From Anaerosomatales bacterium (GTDB taxonomy: Bacteria; Actinomycetota; Coriobacteriia; Anaerosomatales; SLCP01), in contig JARGFT010000004.1 of assembly GCA_029210645.1 (NCBI GenBank), positions 1 to 49,041 on the forward strand: a DNA stretch of 49,041 nucleotides. Reading direction: 5' to 3'. The stretch's first letter is position 1; every line of letters begins with the position of its first letter. The notes beneath the pieces were generated by a model. The model was not told where the DNA came from. It saw only the letters and a list, made by a program, of their open reading frames with translations, and did no database searches. Made by a program: the position numbers and the translations under genes. Positions 26,397 through 35,697 of the stretch are shown here, piece after piece.

Positions 26397-26885
26397 TCAG
26401 GGAGTGCTAGTAGTCTCGCCGGATGCCGACTCGAATGCGTCGACGATCTTCCAGAGTCCTTCAATGTTCATCAGTGAGAATATGGTCTCTTCCGGCCACT
26501 CGGGGAACCGGTCCGTCGGCTTCCACACTACTCTCACGCTGGCTGTCGTCTCGCTCGAGCTGACGACCTCGGGAATCTCCCAGCCGGGAATGGGCGACTG
26601 CCCCTGCTTGCCAGCGGCGTCTTCCGCGAGTGCGCCGGCGACCTCGGTGGACTCGACGTAGCGTTCGTACTCGACTGTATCGGTCGAGCTTTTCGAGCGC
26701 AGTTCGAGAATCGACTGTATCGCCTGCGCAGGAGCGGGAAGCGGCTCGGGTCGGGAGGTTTCGTACAGATACCACGTCGCCCCAACGATCGCCAGGAGGA
26801 CGACGAGAGCCAGCGTGCCCCTGACCAGGCGGCCCAGGCGTGTGCGTCCCCCGTCGGGGTCGAGAGGAGTGGTCGTCTTCTTCAC
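26397..26885 (-). CDS. Small membrane-anchored protein of unknown function
   Basis: A 162-residue protein from a GTG at 26885 with GGAAGGA nine bases before. One membrane segment (GTLALVVLLAIVGATWYLYETS) then an extracytoplasmic domain: helix AQAIQSILELRSKSSTDTVEYERYV, then strands VSSSETTASVRVVWKPTDRFPEWPEETIFSLMNIEGLWKIVDAFE. The C-terminal part is clearly related to the frameshifted lipoprotein at 28647-29122 (PEWPTAMLFNLEFLTGAWKIVDAQE). The helix-plus-sheet order ending in WKIVDA suggests an NTF2-like fold. Function unknown. Confidence 0.65.
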   Translation of the reverse strand: MKKTTTPLDPDGGRTRLGRLVRGTLALVVLLAIVGATWYLYETSRPEPLPAPAQAIQSILELRSKSSTDTVEYERYVESTEVAGALAEDAAGKQGQSPIPGWEIPEVVSSSETTASVRVVWKPTDRFPEWPEETIFSLMNIEGLWKIVDAFESASGETTSTP

Positions 26886-27148
26886 GCGCTGTAGTCCTTC
26901 CGCTGTCGAAACCCCGGCACGCTGATCGCTTACGAGAGCGACGTGCCGCGCCATGTGCAACGGCGATGCCGGTATGGCACGACCCCATACTACGCCTCAA
27001 CGGGTCTCGGCTCGTCAATGCGTGGTGTCGCCGTGCTCCCCGCTGTCAGAGCCGGGCGAGCAACCTGCACGGTAGAACAACCGCTTCCTCAAGTGCTAGT
27101 CTGAGCGGGCGCATCCAGCGCCACTGACCCCCCGGGAGAACCGTCCAC

Positions 27149-28636
27149 ATGAGCAAGATCCTGTTCGTAGTCCCGCCGTATCGCTGCTGGGGTGTGCAGG
27201 TCATCGGCAACTGGCCTCCGCTCCAGCTCGCCTACCTCGCCGGTGCCGCGGAACACGCAGGCCACGTGGCGAGCATCTACGACGCAATGAACCGGGAGCT
27301 GTCCTTCGATGACGTGCGGGCGGAGATCGATAGGGTCCGACCCGACGTCGTCATGACGATGGACTACCTGCCGGTCACCGGCGCGATCTCTACGGCGACG
27401 GTTCCGGCCGCACTGCAAGTGCTCGGCATGGCGAAAGACGTGGACGCCGGCATCACGACGATGATCGGCGGCCCGCATCCGACCTTCCTCTACGAGGAGA
27501 TCCTCGGCGATCCCGACAACCACGCCGACTACGTGCTGCGTGGCGAGATGGAAGACACGCTCGTGGAGCTTCTTGCGGCGATTCCCGAGGGGCGCGCCGA
27601 GGAGGTCGCCGGCATCTCGTTCCTTCGCGACGGCGAGGTGATCGCCACTCGTACGCGTCCGCACATCGCCGACCTCGATACGTTGAGTCCAGCGTGGCAC
27701 CTGCTCGACTGGGACGCCTACCACTACAACATCGAACCGCAGGGGCGGATGGCTTCGATCCTCACGTCACGCGGCTGTATGATGGGCTGCTCGTTTTGCA
27801 GCCAGCGCCTCTTCTGGCGCGGCGACTGGCGCGCGCGCGACCCGCAGAAGGTGCTCGAGGAGATCCGCCACCTCGTCGAGGAGTACCAGGTCAAGTTCAT
27901 CACCTTGATCGATGCCTATCCCACCAAGGACCGGGATCGCTGGGAGGAACTTCTCGACCTGCTCATCGGAGCGGATCTTGACGTCTCGCTGCTTATGGAG
28001 ACGCGCGTCGAGGACATCATCCGCGACGCCGACATTCTGCCCAAGTACCGTGACGCCGGCATCATCCACCTGTATCTGGGAGCGGAGAGCAGCAGCGACG
28101 AGATGCTCGCAAGCCTGAACAAGGGCACCGACGTCGACATGAACAGACGAGCCCTCGACCTCGCGCGCGAGAACGACATCATGACCGAGGCCTCGTTCAT
28201 GATCGGCTCACCCGGCGAGACGTGGGACTCGATCAAGCGCACTACCGACGAGGCGATACGGCTCAACCCGGATATCGCCGTCTTCCCCGTGCTCACGCCC
28301 ATGCCCTTCACCCCTATTTACGAGGAGATGAAGGACCGCATCCGCGTGTTCGATTATACACAGTACAACCTGGTCACGCCCATCGTCGAACCGTACGAGA
28401 TGTCGCTCAAGGACGTGACGATGGCACTTGGTCGTTGCTACATGACCTTCTACAGCAACAAGATGACCGAGGTGCTCGCCATGCCCGATGGCTTCAAGCG
28501 CCGCTACATGCTCTCCGCCTTCCAGCAGATGATGAGGGACTACGGAGAGCACTTCGACTTCCTCGGCATCAGTCATCCTAAGATGCCGAAGATACCCGGC
28601 ATGCCGAAGATGGGCCGAGCGCGGAAGGGCGCGTAA
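27149..28636 (+). CDS. B12-binding-domain radical SAM protein
   Basis: A 495-residue class B radical SAM protein. Residues 1-150 form a cobalamin-binding-like Rossmann domain (ILFVVPPYRCWG, WPPLQLAYLAGAAEHAG, TMIGGPHPTF). The radical SAM core has the 4Fe-4S motif C210-x3-C214-x2-C217 (SRGCMMGCSFCSQ) and IHLYLGAESSSDEMLASLNKG. The layout resembles BchE/HpnJ-type enzymes, which include methyltransferases and oxidative cyclases. The tail MPKIPGMPKMGRARKGA is repetitive and basic. No bacteriochlorophyll genes are near, so a BchE name would be unjustified. It sits between two related minus-strand genes; the substrate is unknown. Confidence 0.86.
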   Translation: MSKILFVVPPYRCWGVQVIGNWPPLQLAYLAGAAEHAGHVASIYDAMNRELSFDDVRAEIDRVRPDVVMTMDYLPVTGAISTATVPAALQVLGMAKDVDAGITTMIGGPHPTFLYEEILGDPDNHADYVLRGEMEDTLVELLAAIPEGRAEEVAGISFLRDGEVIATRTRPHIADLDTLSPAWHLLDWDAYHYNIEPQGRMASILTSRGCMMGCSFCSQRLFWRGDWRARDPQKVLEEIRHLVEEYQVKFITLIDAYPTKDRDRWEELLDLLIGADLDVSLLMETRVEDIIRDADILPKYRDAGIIHLYLGAESSSDEMLASLNKGTDVDMNRRALDLARENDIMTEASFMIGSPGETWDSIKRTTDEAIRLNPDIAVFPVLTPMPFTPIYEEMKDRIRVFDYTQYNLVTPIVEPYEMSLKDVTMALGRCYMTFYSNKMTEVLAMPDGFKRRYMLSAFQQMMRDYGEHFDFLGISHPKMPKIPGMPKMGRARKGA

Positions 28637-28646
28637 TCTGCCGAGG

Positions 28647-29122
28647 CTACGGAGTCTGTGCCGCACCTGATGAATCGAGTCTGGGTGGCGCTGTACCGGT
28701 GAGTTCCTGCGCGTCAACGATCTTCCACGCCCCGGTCAAGAACTCCAAGTTGAACAGCATCGCCGTCGGCCACTCGGGAGAGTCCGTGTCGTCCTGCCAC
28801 TTCACGACGACATCGGCGGTCGCGCTCGTCTGAGCGCTTACGTAGGGGGGCTCCCACTCGGGGATGGGAGGTCCAGCTGTGGCGGTCGGGGGACGGACGC
28901 CGTCGCGTCCTCAGCGAGCGCTTCAGCGAGATCCTCCGATGCGAAGACTTCGGCGTAAGCGGAAGCATCGGACGACCGATCGTACCTCAGTTCGAGGGCA
29001 TCCTGCACCGCTTGCGCGGGCGGGTCGAGCTCCGCTGTACGCGAAACGCAGCCTCCGACAGGCGTCGCCAGTAACGCGATCGCACATGCGGCCAGCGCCA
29101 GGGTGTAGCGCGTGCGACTCAT
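28647..29122 (-). pseudogene. Lipoprotein at end of cytochrome operon, frameshifted
   Basis: ATG at 29122 with GGAGGT six bases ahead; it overlaps the upstream gene (ATGA). The start encodes a lipoprotein signal (TLALAACAIALLATPVGGC) and DPPAQAVQDALELRYDRSSDASAYAEVFASEDLAEALAEDATA. The frame then runs out near 28833. The natural continuation lies in another frame: GPPIPEWEPPYVSAQTSATADVVVKWQDD, PEWPTAMLFNLEFLTGAWKIVDAQE, ending at 28647. One missing base near 28880-28900, by a run of five C, accounts for it. Related to the gene at 26397. Recent pseudogene or sequence error; the rest of the protein is well preserved. Confidence 0.65.
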
Positions 29123-29496
29123 CTTCCCACCTCCGCAGCGCCGACCTCGATCGTGCGCTTGACGCTGCGCCACAGGATCAAGCCCGCTATCACCGCCGAG
29201 AAGAACAGCACGTGCTTGACTGCCAGAGCCGCAAGCAGGCCTTTCTCGACGGCCGGTATGAACTCGTGCGTACGAAAGAAGATCACGCGCGGGATGCCGC
29301 CGATCACGATCCAGGCCACGGCACCCCACGCGAACTTCGTGAGCGTGGCATAGAGGCCCGCGAGCGTGGTGTAGGCCTGCGGACCCTCTCGGCGCGCCTG
29401 CCTGCCCAGCGCGTACATGATCACCGCGCTGCCGAGCAACACCGCCGAGGCGAGGTCATGGAAGTAGTTGTTCATGATGATGAGGATGTCGGTCAA
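29119..29496 (-). CDS. Four-helix membrane protein in cytochrome maturation cluster
   Basis: A 125-residue protein with four predicted membrane helices (HDLASAVLLGSAVIMYALG, YATLTKFAWGAVAWIVIGGIPRVIFF, LLAALAVKHVLFFSAVIAGLILW). A TTG start at 29496 or the ATG at 29475 are both possible. Several histidines (NYFHDLA, AVKHVLFF) face the membrane ends and could bind heme; this is inference. It follows CcsA-1 by 10 bases and overlaps the lipoprotein start, so it is part of the operon. I do not recognise the family. Confidence 0.7.
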   Translation of the reverse strand: MTDILIIMNNYFHDLASAVLLGSAVIMYALGRQARREGPQAYTTLAGLYATLTKFAWGAVAWIVIGGIPRVIFFRTHEFIPAVEKGLLAALAVKHVLFFSAVIAGLILWRSVKRTIEVGAAEVGR

Positions 29497-29506
29497 TTGC
29501 CACGTC

Positions 29507-30370
29507 CTAGAATCGCTGATTGCTCAGTGTCTCGCCGAGGCTGTTGAACAGATGGTACGAGTTCGGTAGGAGCTGTACTCCCCAGAATGCCATGAGCACG
29601 CCGAGCAATGCCAGAAGCGCCACCCACGCCAAGCGACGTCCGCGCCAACCAAGCGTGAAGTGCGCGTGCATGTAGAACCCGTAGGCCAGCCATGTGAGCA
29701 GGCTCCACGTCTCCACCGGATCCCAACGCCAGAAAGAACCCCACAGTCGGTAGGCCCAGATCGAACCCGACGCGATCATCACGGCGTTGTTCAGGAAGCC
29801 GAATGCTACCAAGCGCATCGAGACGTCATCGGTCTCCTCCTCAGACGGGATCCACTCAGGCAGTATGGGGGCATCGATCGCTTTGCTTCTCGCCCGTTCG
29901 CGCCACAGGACGATCACCGCAAGTCCGGCCACCGCCGAGTAGGCGGCATAGGTTATCCAGGCAAAGGTCACGTGTATCACGAGCCATGCACTCTGATACG
30001 GCGGCGTGACCGGTTGGATCGCCCCCGCTTGCGTCACACCGTAGCCGAGCGTGATGAGTACAGTTGGCAGCACGACTACCGCAGCAACGCCGAAGCCGCG
30101 GCGTACGTACGTCATAGCAAGATAGGCCGCCACCATGGCGAAGGAGCCGACAAGGACGTTCTCGTAGTCTTCGACGTAGGGGAAGTGCCCGGCCGAGTAC
30201 CAACGAACGCCAATCGCTACAGCGTGAGCCACGCATCCAACGACCGCCAGCCCGATCGACCAGCGCAGCATTTCGCGTCTCCCCCAGACCAAGGCCGAGA
30301 ACGCGAGGATGGTCGCCGCCGCGTAGAGAGCCGCAGCGCTCCAAATCAGCACGCTTTCTGCCGTGCTCAC
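29507..30370 (-). CDS. System II cytochrome c maturation protein CcsA-1 (canonical WWD)
   Basis: A 287-residue heme-handling protein with eight predicted membrane helices. The WWD domain is intact: WAYRLWGSFWRWDPVETWSLLTW, with conserved histidines before it (WLVIHVTFAW) and after it (YMHAHFTLGW) that ligate heme. With ResB it forms the System II synthetase that exports heme and attaches it to CxxCH cysteines. GTG start at 30370 overlaps the ResB-1 stop (GTGA), with GAGGA as ribosome binding site. Serves, by position, the multiheme cytochrome at the head of the operon. Confidence 0.92.
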   Translation of the reverse strand: MSTAESVLIWSAAALYAAATILAFSALVWGRREMLRWSIGLAVVGCVAHAVAIGVRWYSAGHFPYVEDYENVLVGSFAMVAAYLAMTYVRRGFGVAAVVVLPTVLITLGYGVTQAGAIQPVTPPYQSAWLVIHVTFAWITYAAYSAVAGLAVIVLWRERARSKAIDAPILPEWIPSEEETDDVSMRLVAFGFLNNAVMIASGSIWAYRLWGSFWRWDPVETWSLLTWLAYGFYMHAHFTLGWRGRRLAWVALLALLGVLMAFWGVQLLPNSYHLFNSLGETLSNQRF

Positions 30371-31749
30371 GATTCCTCGCCTTCCGCACCCAGCCGCAGG
30401 AGCTGGCGCGCCTCGGCGCGATCTCGAGTGTAGCCACTCCCCCATGGCCTCGATGCATAGCCTACGACCACTGTAGGTTCACCCTTCTCGTCGATGATGC
30501 GAACGGCGATACGCCTGTCAGCCGAGATGAACCGCACGAGCGAGCCTACCACCGCCAGTGCGAAGCCTAGGTACACGACGGTGCGCGCGGGCTCTGAGCG
30601 AACGAGGAACGTACTCCAGTATCGCACTTCACGGAAGGTCAAGGTCACGCCCGGAGACAGCTCGACCGACTCGCCACGCTTCAAGACCGCACCTGTGGCA
30701 GCTGAGCTCGAAGAGTCAGCCTGAACCTGAACCTCGAGCCTTGGGTCGTCGGCCGACAGCAGTCTCTGCGGAGCTATCTCCTCCGGACCCAGCGGCACCG
30801 GCGTCAACTCGAGCCTGACCGGCGTTGTTCCCCCTCCGGCACGCGGCGCCTCGATGGTGTCGGAGTATCCCCGCGGCGTCCGATCGGCCAGATTCAGCAC
30901 AACGGCCTGCTCCTGACCGTCGATCGAGAGATCCGCGTCCACAGCGAAGCCGGTGTTCTGAAGCAAGTACGACTTGCCCGCCACGTCCAGCGGATGGTTG
31001 ACGCGAACAAGCCGTGAAACCGAGTCTCCTTCGGTGTCGAGCGCCGACATCTGCCCCTCGGCACCCACGACGATGCCGTCTTCATACTCCACATTCATGC
31101 TCTCGAGTCGGAGTTGAGCCCCCGTGAACGGCTCGCCGATTCGCGGCTCTCGCGTCACCGTCAGGTACGTCGCCGGCTCATCGATGACGCTCTGGCCCTC
31201 CGCGATCACCATCGTGCCGGCGAAGGACGTGAGGGGTACGAGAGCGCCGCCCAGAGCGATGACAAGGATACTCGCGTGAAGCACGACCGAACCCCAGAAG
31301 CCTGCGCCCCGCTTCGTCGCGTCAACCCATTTACTGTTGCCCGTCAAAACCCAACCATCAGAGGTAAGACGTCGGCTCGCGAGGTCCAGCAAGTCCGTCG
31401 CTCGCCCGCGCCACGATGCCGCGAGCAGCCCCTTCTCGGTGCGAATCGGGACTCTGACACCACGGGAGCGCCGCTCACTTATGCGCAGCCAAGTGCACGC
31501 CGAGACGTTCAGGCAGAGAATGATGCAGATGACCGCAAAGAGCCATCCGCCGAACACGACGTCAAGACCGAGAAGTGAGAGCGCCCGTGCGAGGTCCGGG
31601 GCATCACTCTGGAATCGCGCGAAGTCAGCCGCCGAGAAGTAGGTCTTCTGCGGAAACAGCACATTGAGCACTGTCAAGAGCATCAACGTGGCTATGAGCA
31701 CGATCGCCAGGCGGGCGGATGCGAGCTTACGGACGGCGCGAGGAATCAT
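30367..31749 (-). CDS. System II cytochrome c maturation protein ResB-1
   Basis: A 460-residue ResB-type protein. Three N-terminal membrane segments (SARLAIVLIATLMLLTVLNVLFPQ, VVFGGWLFAVICIILCLNVSACTWL, FWGSVVLHASILVIALGGALVPL), a large extracytoplasmic domain, and a last membrane segment (TVVYLGFALAVVGSLVRFISADRR). This is the family topology. The histidine in VVLHASIL is a candidate heme ligand. Start ATG at 31749 overlaps the preceding gene (ATGA). Partner of CcsA-1. Confidence 0.9.
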   Translation of the reverse strand: MIPRAVRKLASARLAIVLIATLMLLTVLNVLFPQKTYFSAADFARFQSDAPDLARALSLLGLDVVFGGWLFAVICIILCLNVSACTWLRISERRSRGVRVPIRTEKGLLAASWRGRATDLLDLASRRLTSDGWVLTGNSKWVDATKRGAGFWGSVVLHASILVIALGGALVPLTSFAGTMVIAEGQSVIDEPATYLTVTREPRIGEPFTGAQLRLESMNVEYEDGIVVGAEGQMSALDTEGDSVSRLVRVNHPLDVAGKSYLLQNTGFAVDADLSIDGQEQAVVLNLADRTPRGYSDTIEAPRAGGGTTPVRLELTPVPLGPEEIAPQRLLSADDPRLEVQVQADSSSSAATGAVLKRGESVELSPGVTLTFREVRYWSTFLVRSEPARTVVYLGFALAVVGSLVRFISADRRIAVRIIDEKGEPTVVVGYASRPWGSGYTRDRAEARQLLRLGAEGEES

Positions 31750-32234
31750 CTCGAGACTCCGGCTTGGGTATCGGTCTCAACGAGCTCGGACCGACCAACG
31801 ATCCAGTTCTCGTCGTCACGCACGAGCGAGTACCTCAGCCGCATGGTTTCGCGACGCGGCTCGCCGAGTGCCTTTCCTGAGTCGAGCTCAAGATCTTGGT
31901 AGGACCAAACCTCGGTCACCTCAACCGTGATCGACCCGTCCTCGTTCCGCTCAGCCGATGTGACTTCGAGAGACTCGAGCGTAGCGTCGAGTGCCATTGC
32001 CCTGCCCCATAGGAGAGTGATGTAGCTCGCAACGCGCTGCTTCTCCTCCTCAGTCGCAACATCGCCGAGCAGTTCAGGATCGAGCTCGCGTACAGCGCGC
32101 GACAGGGTCACGTCATAGGCTCGAACTGCGCGAGCGGCGATACGACGCGGCTGGTCCAGATACCACCAGATTCCGGCTGCCACGAGGCACAACACAAGCA
32201 CCGCGACGACGATGATCCATCCGCGGCGACTCAT
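31746..32234 (-). CDS. Membrane-anchored small protein between the two maturation pairs
   Basis: A 162-residue protein: one N-terminal membrane segment (GWIIVVAVLVLCLVAAGIWWYL), then an extracytoplasmic helix-rich part and strands ITVEVTEVWSYQDL and MRLRYSLVRDDENWIVG. The layout (helix, strands, terminal W-I/V motif) is like the small proteins at 26397 and 28647, so a shared NTF2/IMS-like fold is possible. It overlaps both neighbours by four bases. Function unknown, probably helping cytochrome folding or assembly. Confidence 0.68.
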   Translation of the reverse strand: MSRRGWIIVVAVLVLCLVAAGIWWYLDQPRRIAARAVRAYDVTLSRAVRELDPELLGDVATEEEKQRVASYITLLWGRAMALDATLESLEVTSAERNEDGSITVEVTEVWSYQDLELDSGKALGEPRRETMRLRYSLVRDDENWIVGRSELVETDTQAGVSR

Positions 32235-34891
32235 CGTGGCGACTCGGCGATGCGCCAGTCGGCGACGTTCCAGAAGTCGCCTGCGGGGTACGGTCCGGGA
32301 CGCACACCCTCGACTCGCGAGTTCCAGACAAGTTGGCGCTTCTCGTAGTAGTCGAAGATGGCCAGGCGCTCCTCGACGAGGCGCGCCGAGATCTCCCTGC
32401 TCAACCGGTCTCGTTCATCCGAGTCGTAGCTCGAACGCGCCTCGGCGAACAGCTGGCGCAGCAGTCTGTCGTCGCCTGCATCCACTCCCTGGCCCCACGG
32501 GTTCTCGACCGAGGGGGCATCGGTGATGTCAAAGACACCGCCCCAGCCTGCATCGGGGTGCCCGGGATAGACACCGATGGACACGGAGTGATCCTGTGCT
32601 GAAAGCCAGCCCGCGAACCACCAGGAGGAGTAGAAGCGCGGTGTGGCAAAAGCACGCTTCACCGCAACACCGGCCTCAGACCACGCCTCTTCGACCGCTA
32701 GCGGATGCTCGGGAGCGAGCTCGGGCAGTCCTCCCCTCGATGTATGGGCCAGCGTGACCGCCACATCAGCCGCATCGAGCGTCTCACTGGCGACCTGCGC
32801 ATCGAGCCTCGATGTCTCGGTCTCCGCCGAATGGGCGGCGGTACCGGGCGGGAATGGATCGACCGGCGCGGGCTCGGCATCGTAGATGGAATCACGCAGC
32901 AATTCGAACGGATAGACAGCGATCAGTGCCTCGCGTATGCGCTTGTCGGCGAGATCGTCCTCACGCGTGTCGAGCACCGAACCGACCCAGCGCCCCGTTG
33001 CGCTCTCTATCACGGTGCCGAGCCCATCGCGCGCGAGAGTCTGCGCCTCCTCCGTGCCCACCCAACTCCACACAGACGCCTCCGCGCTCAGATATGCCTG
33101 CCGTCCTGCGTCCCCGGATGCGAAGCGGACCTCGATCGTTCGCGGACGCAGGTTCGCCAACCCATCCGAGCCGGTCGATTCGAGAAGCCAGCGTGATCCG
33201 GCTTCCCAGCGAACGAGCTTGAACGGGCCGCTGCCGAGAGGCGCGGCCGCAAGCCCTCCATTCAGCAGGCCCGCGTTGTCCGAGACGATCTGAGCAGGCA
33301 GGACAAAGGGAAAGAAGCACTCCGGACCCGCCCCGAACGGCTCGCTCAGCGTCACCGTCAGCGCCAGTCCCTCTGCGCGCACCCCTGTGATCGAGGCGAA
33401 GCCTGGAAACGAGGGCGGTCCCGCTACTGGGTTCTCTTTGAGATAGCGCCAGGTGGCGACGACATCTTCAGCGGTCACAGGAGTGCCGTCATGCCAGAGC
33501 TGACCGGCTCGCAGCTCATAGCTCAGTGTGAGCCCATCTTCCGACACGCCACCGTTCGCTCGTGTTGGTATGTCCTCGACCATCTCGGGCATCGGCGTCA
33601 GATTCGCGTCGAAGGAGACCAGGCCGGAATACACAAGCTGGAAGAGGTCCCGTTCCACGGCGTCTCGGGCTCGGTACGGGTCGCCCGACTCAGGCTCTGA
33701 GGGATGTACGACCCTGAGGTCGGGGGTGACCGGAGCCGCCGAGGCGGTGCGGTGATCGGCCGCCTCATCAGGGCCGATCAGCAACACATCAGCCCGCTTG
33801 GACCCAAGGTCCCAACTCACCAGCGTGCCGTCAGAGTCCAGCCATGCAGGCGGCGTCCAGCCCCAGACTCCGCTGATGCGCGGCACCTGAATGGTTGCCA
33901 CCGTACCCTCAGGATCTAGTACCTTGAGCGTCGCACGCTCCCCCGCGCCGTCACCGATCGTAGAGCGGCCCGGGGCATCGGTGTCCACGGGCTTGGGTCC
34001 CTCGGCGAAGACCCGACCTGCAGTGTCTGCGGCGAACGGGCGATATCCGGACGGAACCGCGATGCTGGCCACGATCCTGCCATCGGGCGCTTCGACACGA
34101 AGAGGAAAGCCCGCGCCTGAGTCCGCAGGCTCGACGCGATAGAGGTTGTCGTTCGCGTCGAACATGATTGCGCCGGCGATGGGCTCGGCTTCCTCGGCAG
34201 TGGGGCCGCGGTAGGACGGGCCACCGACCGCGACGGGGCTGAGCGCACCTGCGTAAAGCGTCTCTTTCGACTGCGGATCGTACGCCCACTCATCATTGAG
34301 CACGTACACGCCGCCGCGCCCGAACACGATGGCTCGGGAAAGCACCCGTTCAGGCACGTCGAACTGCCCGATGAGCCCGCCTTCCGAGTCGTACGCGACA
34401 ACGGTCTCCGCACCGGTTTCGGCGTCAAGCTTCACAGCCCACAGCGTCAGGTCGGGACCGGGGGTGAATAGAGTCGCCAGCTCGTCGAAGACGAAAGCCG
34501 ACTCCTCCTCGCCCTCTTTCGAGAGCAGCCGCACGCGTGCGCGGGGCCTCACGCCCACCGGGTGATCGACGACCCAGAACCTGCCGTCACCACTCGGTGC
34601 GACGACCTCGATCGAGACAGGGCTCGTTCCATCTGCGCGCGACGCCTCTTCCAGCTCCGGATCGACCGACACCGCCCACGAGAAGGCGACCGACGCCCGG
34701 TAGGGAGTCCCCAGATCGAGCACCGGTGAGCTGCTCGACACGCTCTCGGGGACATCGGGCTGCCCGGCTCGGTTCGAGAAGAAGGTTAGCGCCGGAAAGA
34801 TCATCACGAAGGCGAGGACTGCGACCGCCCATAACACGAAGCGACGACGGCGCCATAGCCGATCATGCAGCTCTGCAAAGTCGATGCGCAA
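32231..34891 (-). CDS. Anchored propeller-like domain fused to SBP family 5 domain
   Basis: An 886-residue fusion. A membrane anchor at residues 18-36 (FVLWAVAVLAFVMIFPALTFF) is followed by repeated beta-rich segments (about 45-370) such as GDGRFWVVDHPVG, DLTLWAVKLDAETGAETVVAYDSEG and GAIMFDANDNLYRVEP, which look like an NHL/propeller module. From about 390 it matches peptide-binding SBP family 5: LFQLVYSGLVSFDANLTPMPEMVEDI, LTLSYELRAGQLWHDGTPVTAEDVVATWRYL, and DDLADKRIREALIAVYPFELL. The TTG start at 34891 has GGAGGG eight bases ahead; the frame upstream only shadows CcsA-2. No ABC permease or ATPase is adjacent. I know of no role for such a protein in cytochrome maturation. Confidence 0.8.
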   Translation of the reverse strand: MRIDFAELHDRLWRRRRFVLWAVAVLAFVMIFPALTFFSNRAGQPDVPESVSSSSPVLDLGTPYRASVAFSWAVSVDPELEEASRADGTSPVSIEVVAPSGDGRFWVVDHPVGVRPRARVRLLSKEGEEESAFVFDELATLFTPGPDLTLWAVKLDAETGAETVVAYDSEGGLIGQFDVPERVLSRAIVFGRGGVYVLNDEWAYDPQSKETLYAGALSPVAVGGPSYRGPTAEEAEPIAGAIMFDANDNLYRVEPADSGAGFPLRVEAPDGRIVASIAVPSGYRPFAADTAGRVFAEGPKPVDTDAPGRSTIGDGAGERATLKVLDPEGTVATIQVPRISGVWGWTPPAWLDSDGTLVSWDLGSKRADVLLIGPDEAADHRTASAAPVTPDLRVVHPSEPESGDPYRARDAVERDLFQLVYSGLVSFDANLTPMPEMVEDIPTRANGGVSEDGLTLSYELRAGQLWHDGTPVTAEDVVATWRYLKENPVAGPPSFPGFASITGVRAEGLALTVTLSEPFGAGPECFFPFVLPAQIVSDNAGLLNGGLAAAPLGSGPFKLVRWEAGSRWLLESTGSDGLANLRPRTIEVRFASGDAGRQAYLSAEASVWSWVGTEEAQTLARDGLGTVIESATGRWVGSVLDTREDDLADKRIREALIAVYPFELLRDSIYDAEPAPVDPFPPGTAAHSAETETSRLDAQVASETLDAADVAVTLAHTSRGGLPELAPEHPLAVEEAWSEAGVAVKRAFATPRFYSSWWFAGWLSAQDHSVSIGVYPGHPDAGWGGVFDITDAPSVENPWGQGVDAGDDRLLRQLFAEARSSYDSDERDRLSREISARLVEERLAIFDYYEKRQLVWNSRVEGVRPGPYPAGDFWNVADWRIAESPR

Positions 34892-34893
34892 GC

Positions 34894-35697
34894 TCAGATC
34901 CCTCCAGCAGTGATCATCGGTATCTCGAAGTAGTGGTAGGTGCCCGCGTAGAGGCTCCAGATCCAGTATGTGAGCACTATCAACGGCAGGAGCATCACCG
35001 TCGCGGCCGCAAGGCGCTTCTCCCGCCAGCCCCAGAACTGCCGGCCGTGTATCACGAGGCCCAAAGCGACCCAGGACGCCGCGGCGAGCGACTCCACGAC
35101 CTCCCAACGGAACCAATCCGAGAACAGCTGGAAGCTGTAGAACGCACCGACCGACGTCATCGCCGTGAAAGCAGCAAACCCCAGGCCTAACCGCCCTAGC
35201 TGTGACGCACTCGAGGCGATCGATGCATCGGCTATCCCCGCCAACGCAACGATCGCGACCGCCACCGCCGCCAGTAGCTGCGCATAGGCGAGCCACGCCA
35301 GCAGTACGTGCAGGTCCACCCAGAGGCTCCGCTCGGAGATCGTGAGCGGGTAGAGCGCGGTCTCGAAGAAGAGTCCGTAGACGAGCGTGACACAGGCGAA
35401 AAGCGTCAGCAGCGCCGCCGGTGCGGAGTGCGCTCGGTCTGAGCCGGGACGGACCATGAACCACGCTGTGATGATCAGCGCGAGCGCCGAGGCGATCGCG
35501 TTCTCGTGCGTGCCGAAGATCGGCGGATGGGCGGTGACCACCCAACGCACTGCCGCAACGGCGCACAACAAACCGGCGCTTGCGGCAAGACTCCAGCGTG
35601 CTGCCGTGACTCGGTCTATCCACGCTGCGATGGCCGCTGTGAACACGGTAGGAATCGCTGCGACATACCCAGCTATGACAAGCGTCTCAGCGTTCAC
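34894..35697 (-). CDS. CcsA-2, heme handling protein with degenerate WWD motif
   Basis: A 267-residue CcsA/CcmC-like protein with eight predicted membrane helices. The WWD region reads FYSFQLFSDWFRWEVVESLAAASW, aligning with WAYRLWGSFWRWDPVETWSLLTW in CcsA-1 but with W to F twice and D to E. The flanking histidines are kept (LWVDLHVLLAWL and GLVIHGRQFWGW). Heme binding is thus plausible but altered. GTG start at 35697 with AGGGACG; overlaps ResB-2 by 11 bp and ends two bases before the SBP fusion gene. Confidence 0.82.
   Translation of the reverse strand: MNAETLVIAGYVAAIPTVFTAAIAAWIDRVTAARWSLAASAGLLCAVAAVRWVVTAHPPIFGTHENAIASALALIITAWFMVRPGSDRAHSAPAALLTLFACVTLVYGLFFETALYPLTISERSLWVDLHVLLAWLAYAQLLAAVAVAIVALAGIADASIASSASQLGRLGLGFAAFTAMTSVGAFYSFQLFSDWFRWEVVESLAAASWVALGLVIHGRQFWGWREKRLAAATVMLLPLIVLTYWIWSLYAGTYHYFEIPMITAGGI

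Noticed and set aside
27149-28636. Naming the radical SAM protein BchE
   Set aside because: Only the general B12-plus-radical-SAM layout is shared and no bacteriochlorophyll genes are near.
34892-35623. N-terminal extension of the SBP fusion gene
   Set aside because: It shadows CcsA-2; the TTG with a GGAGGG site at 34891 begins the anchor.
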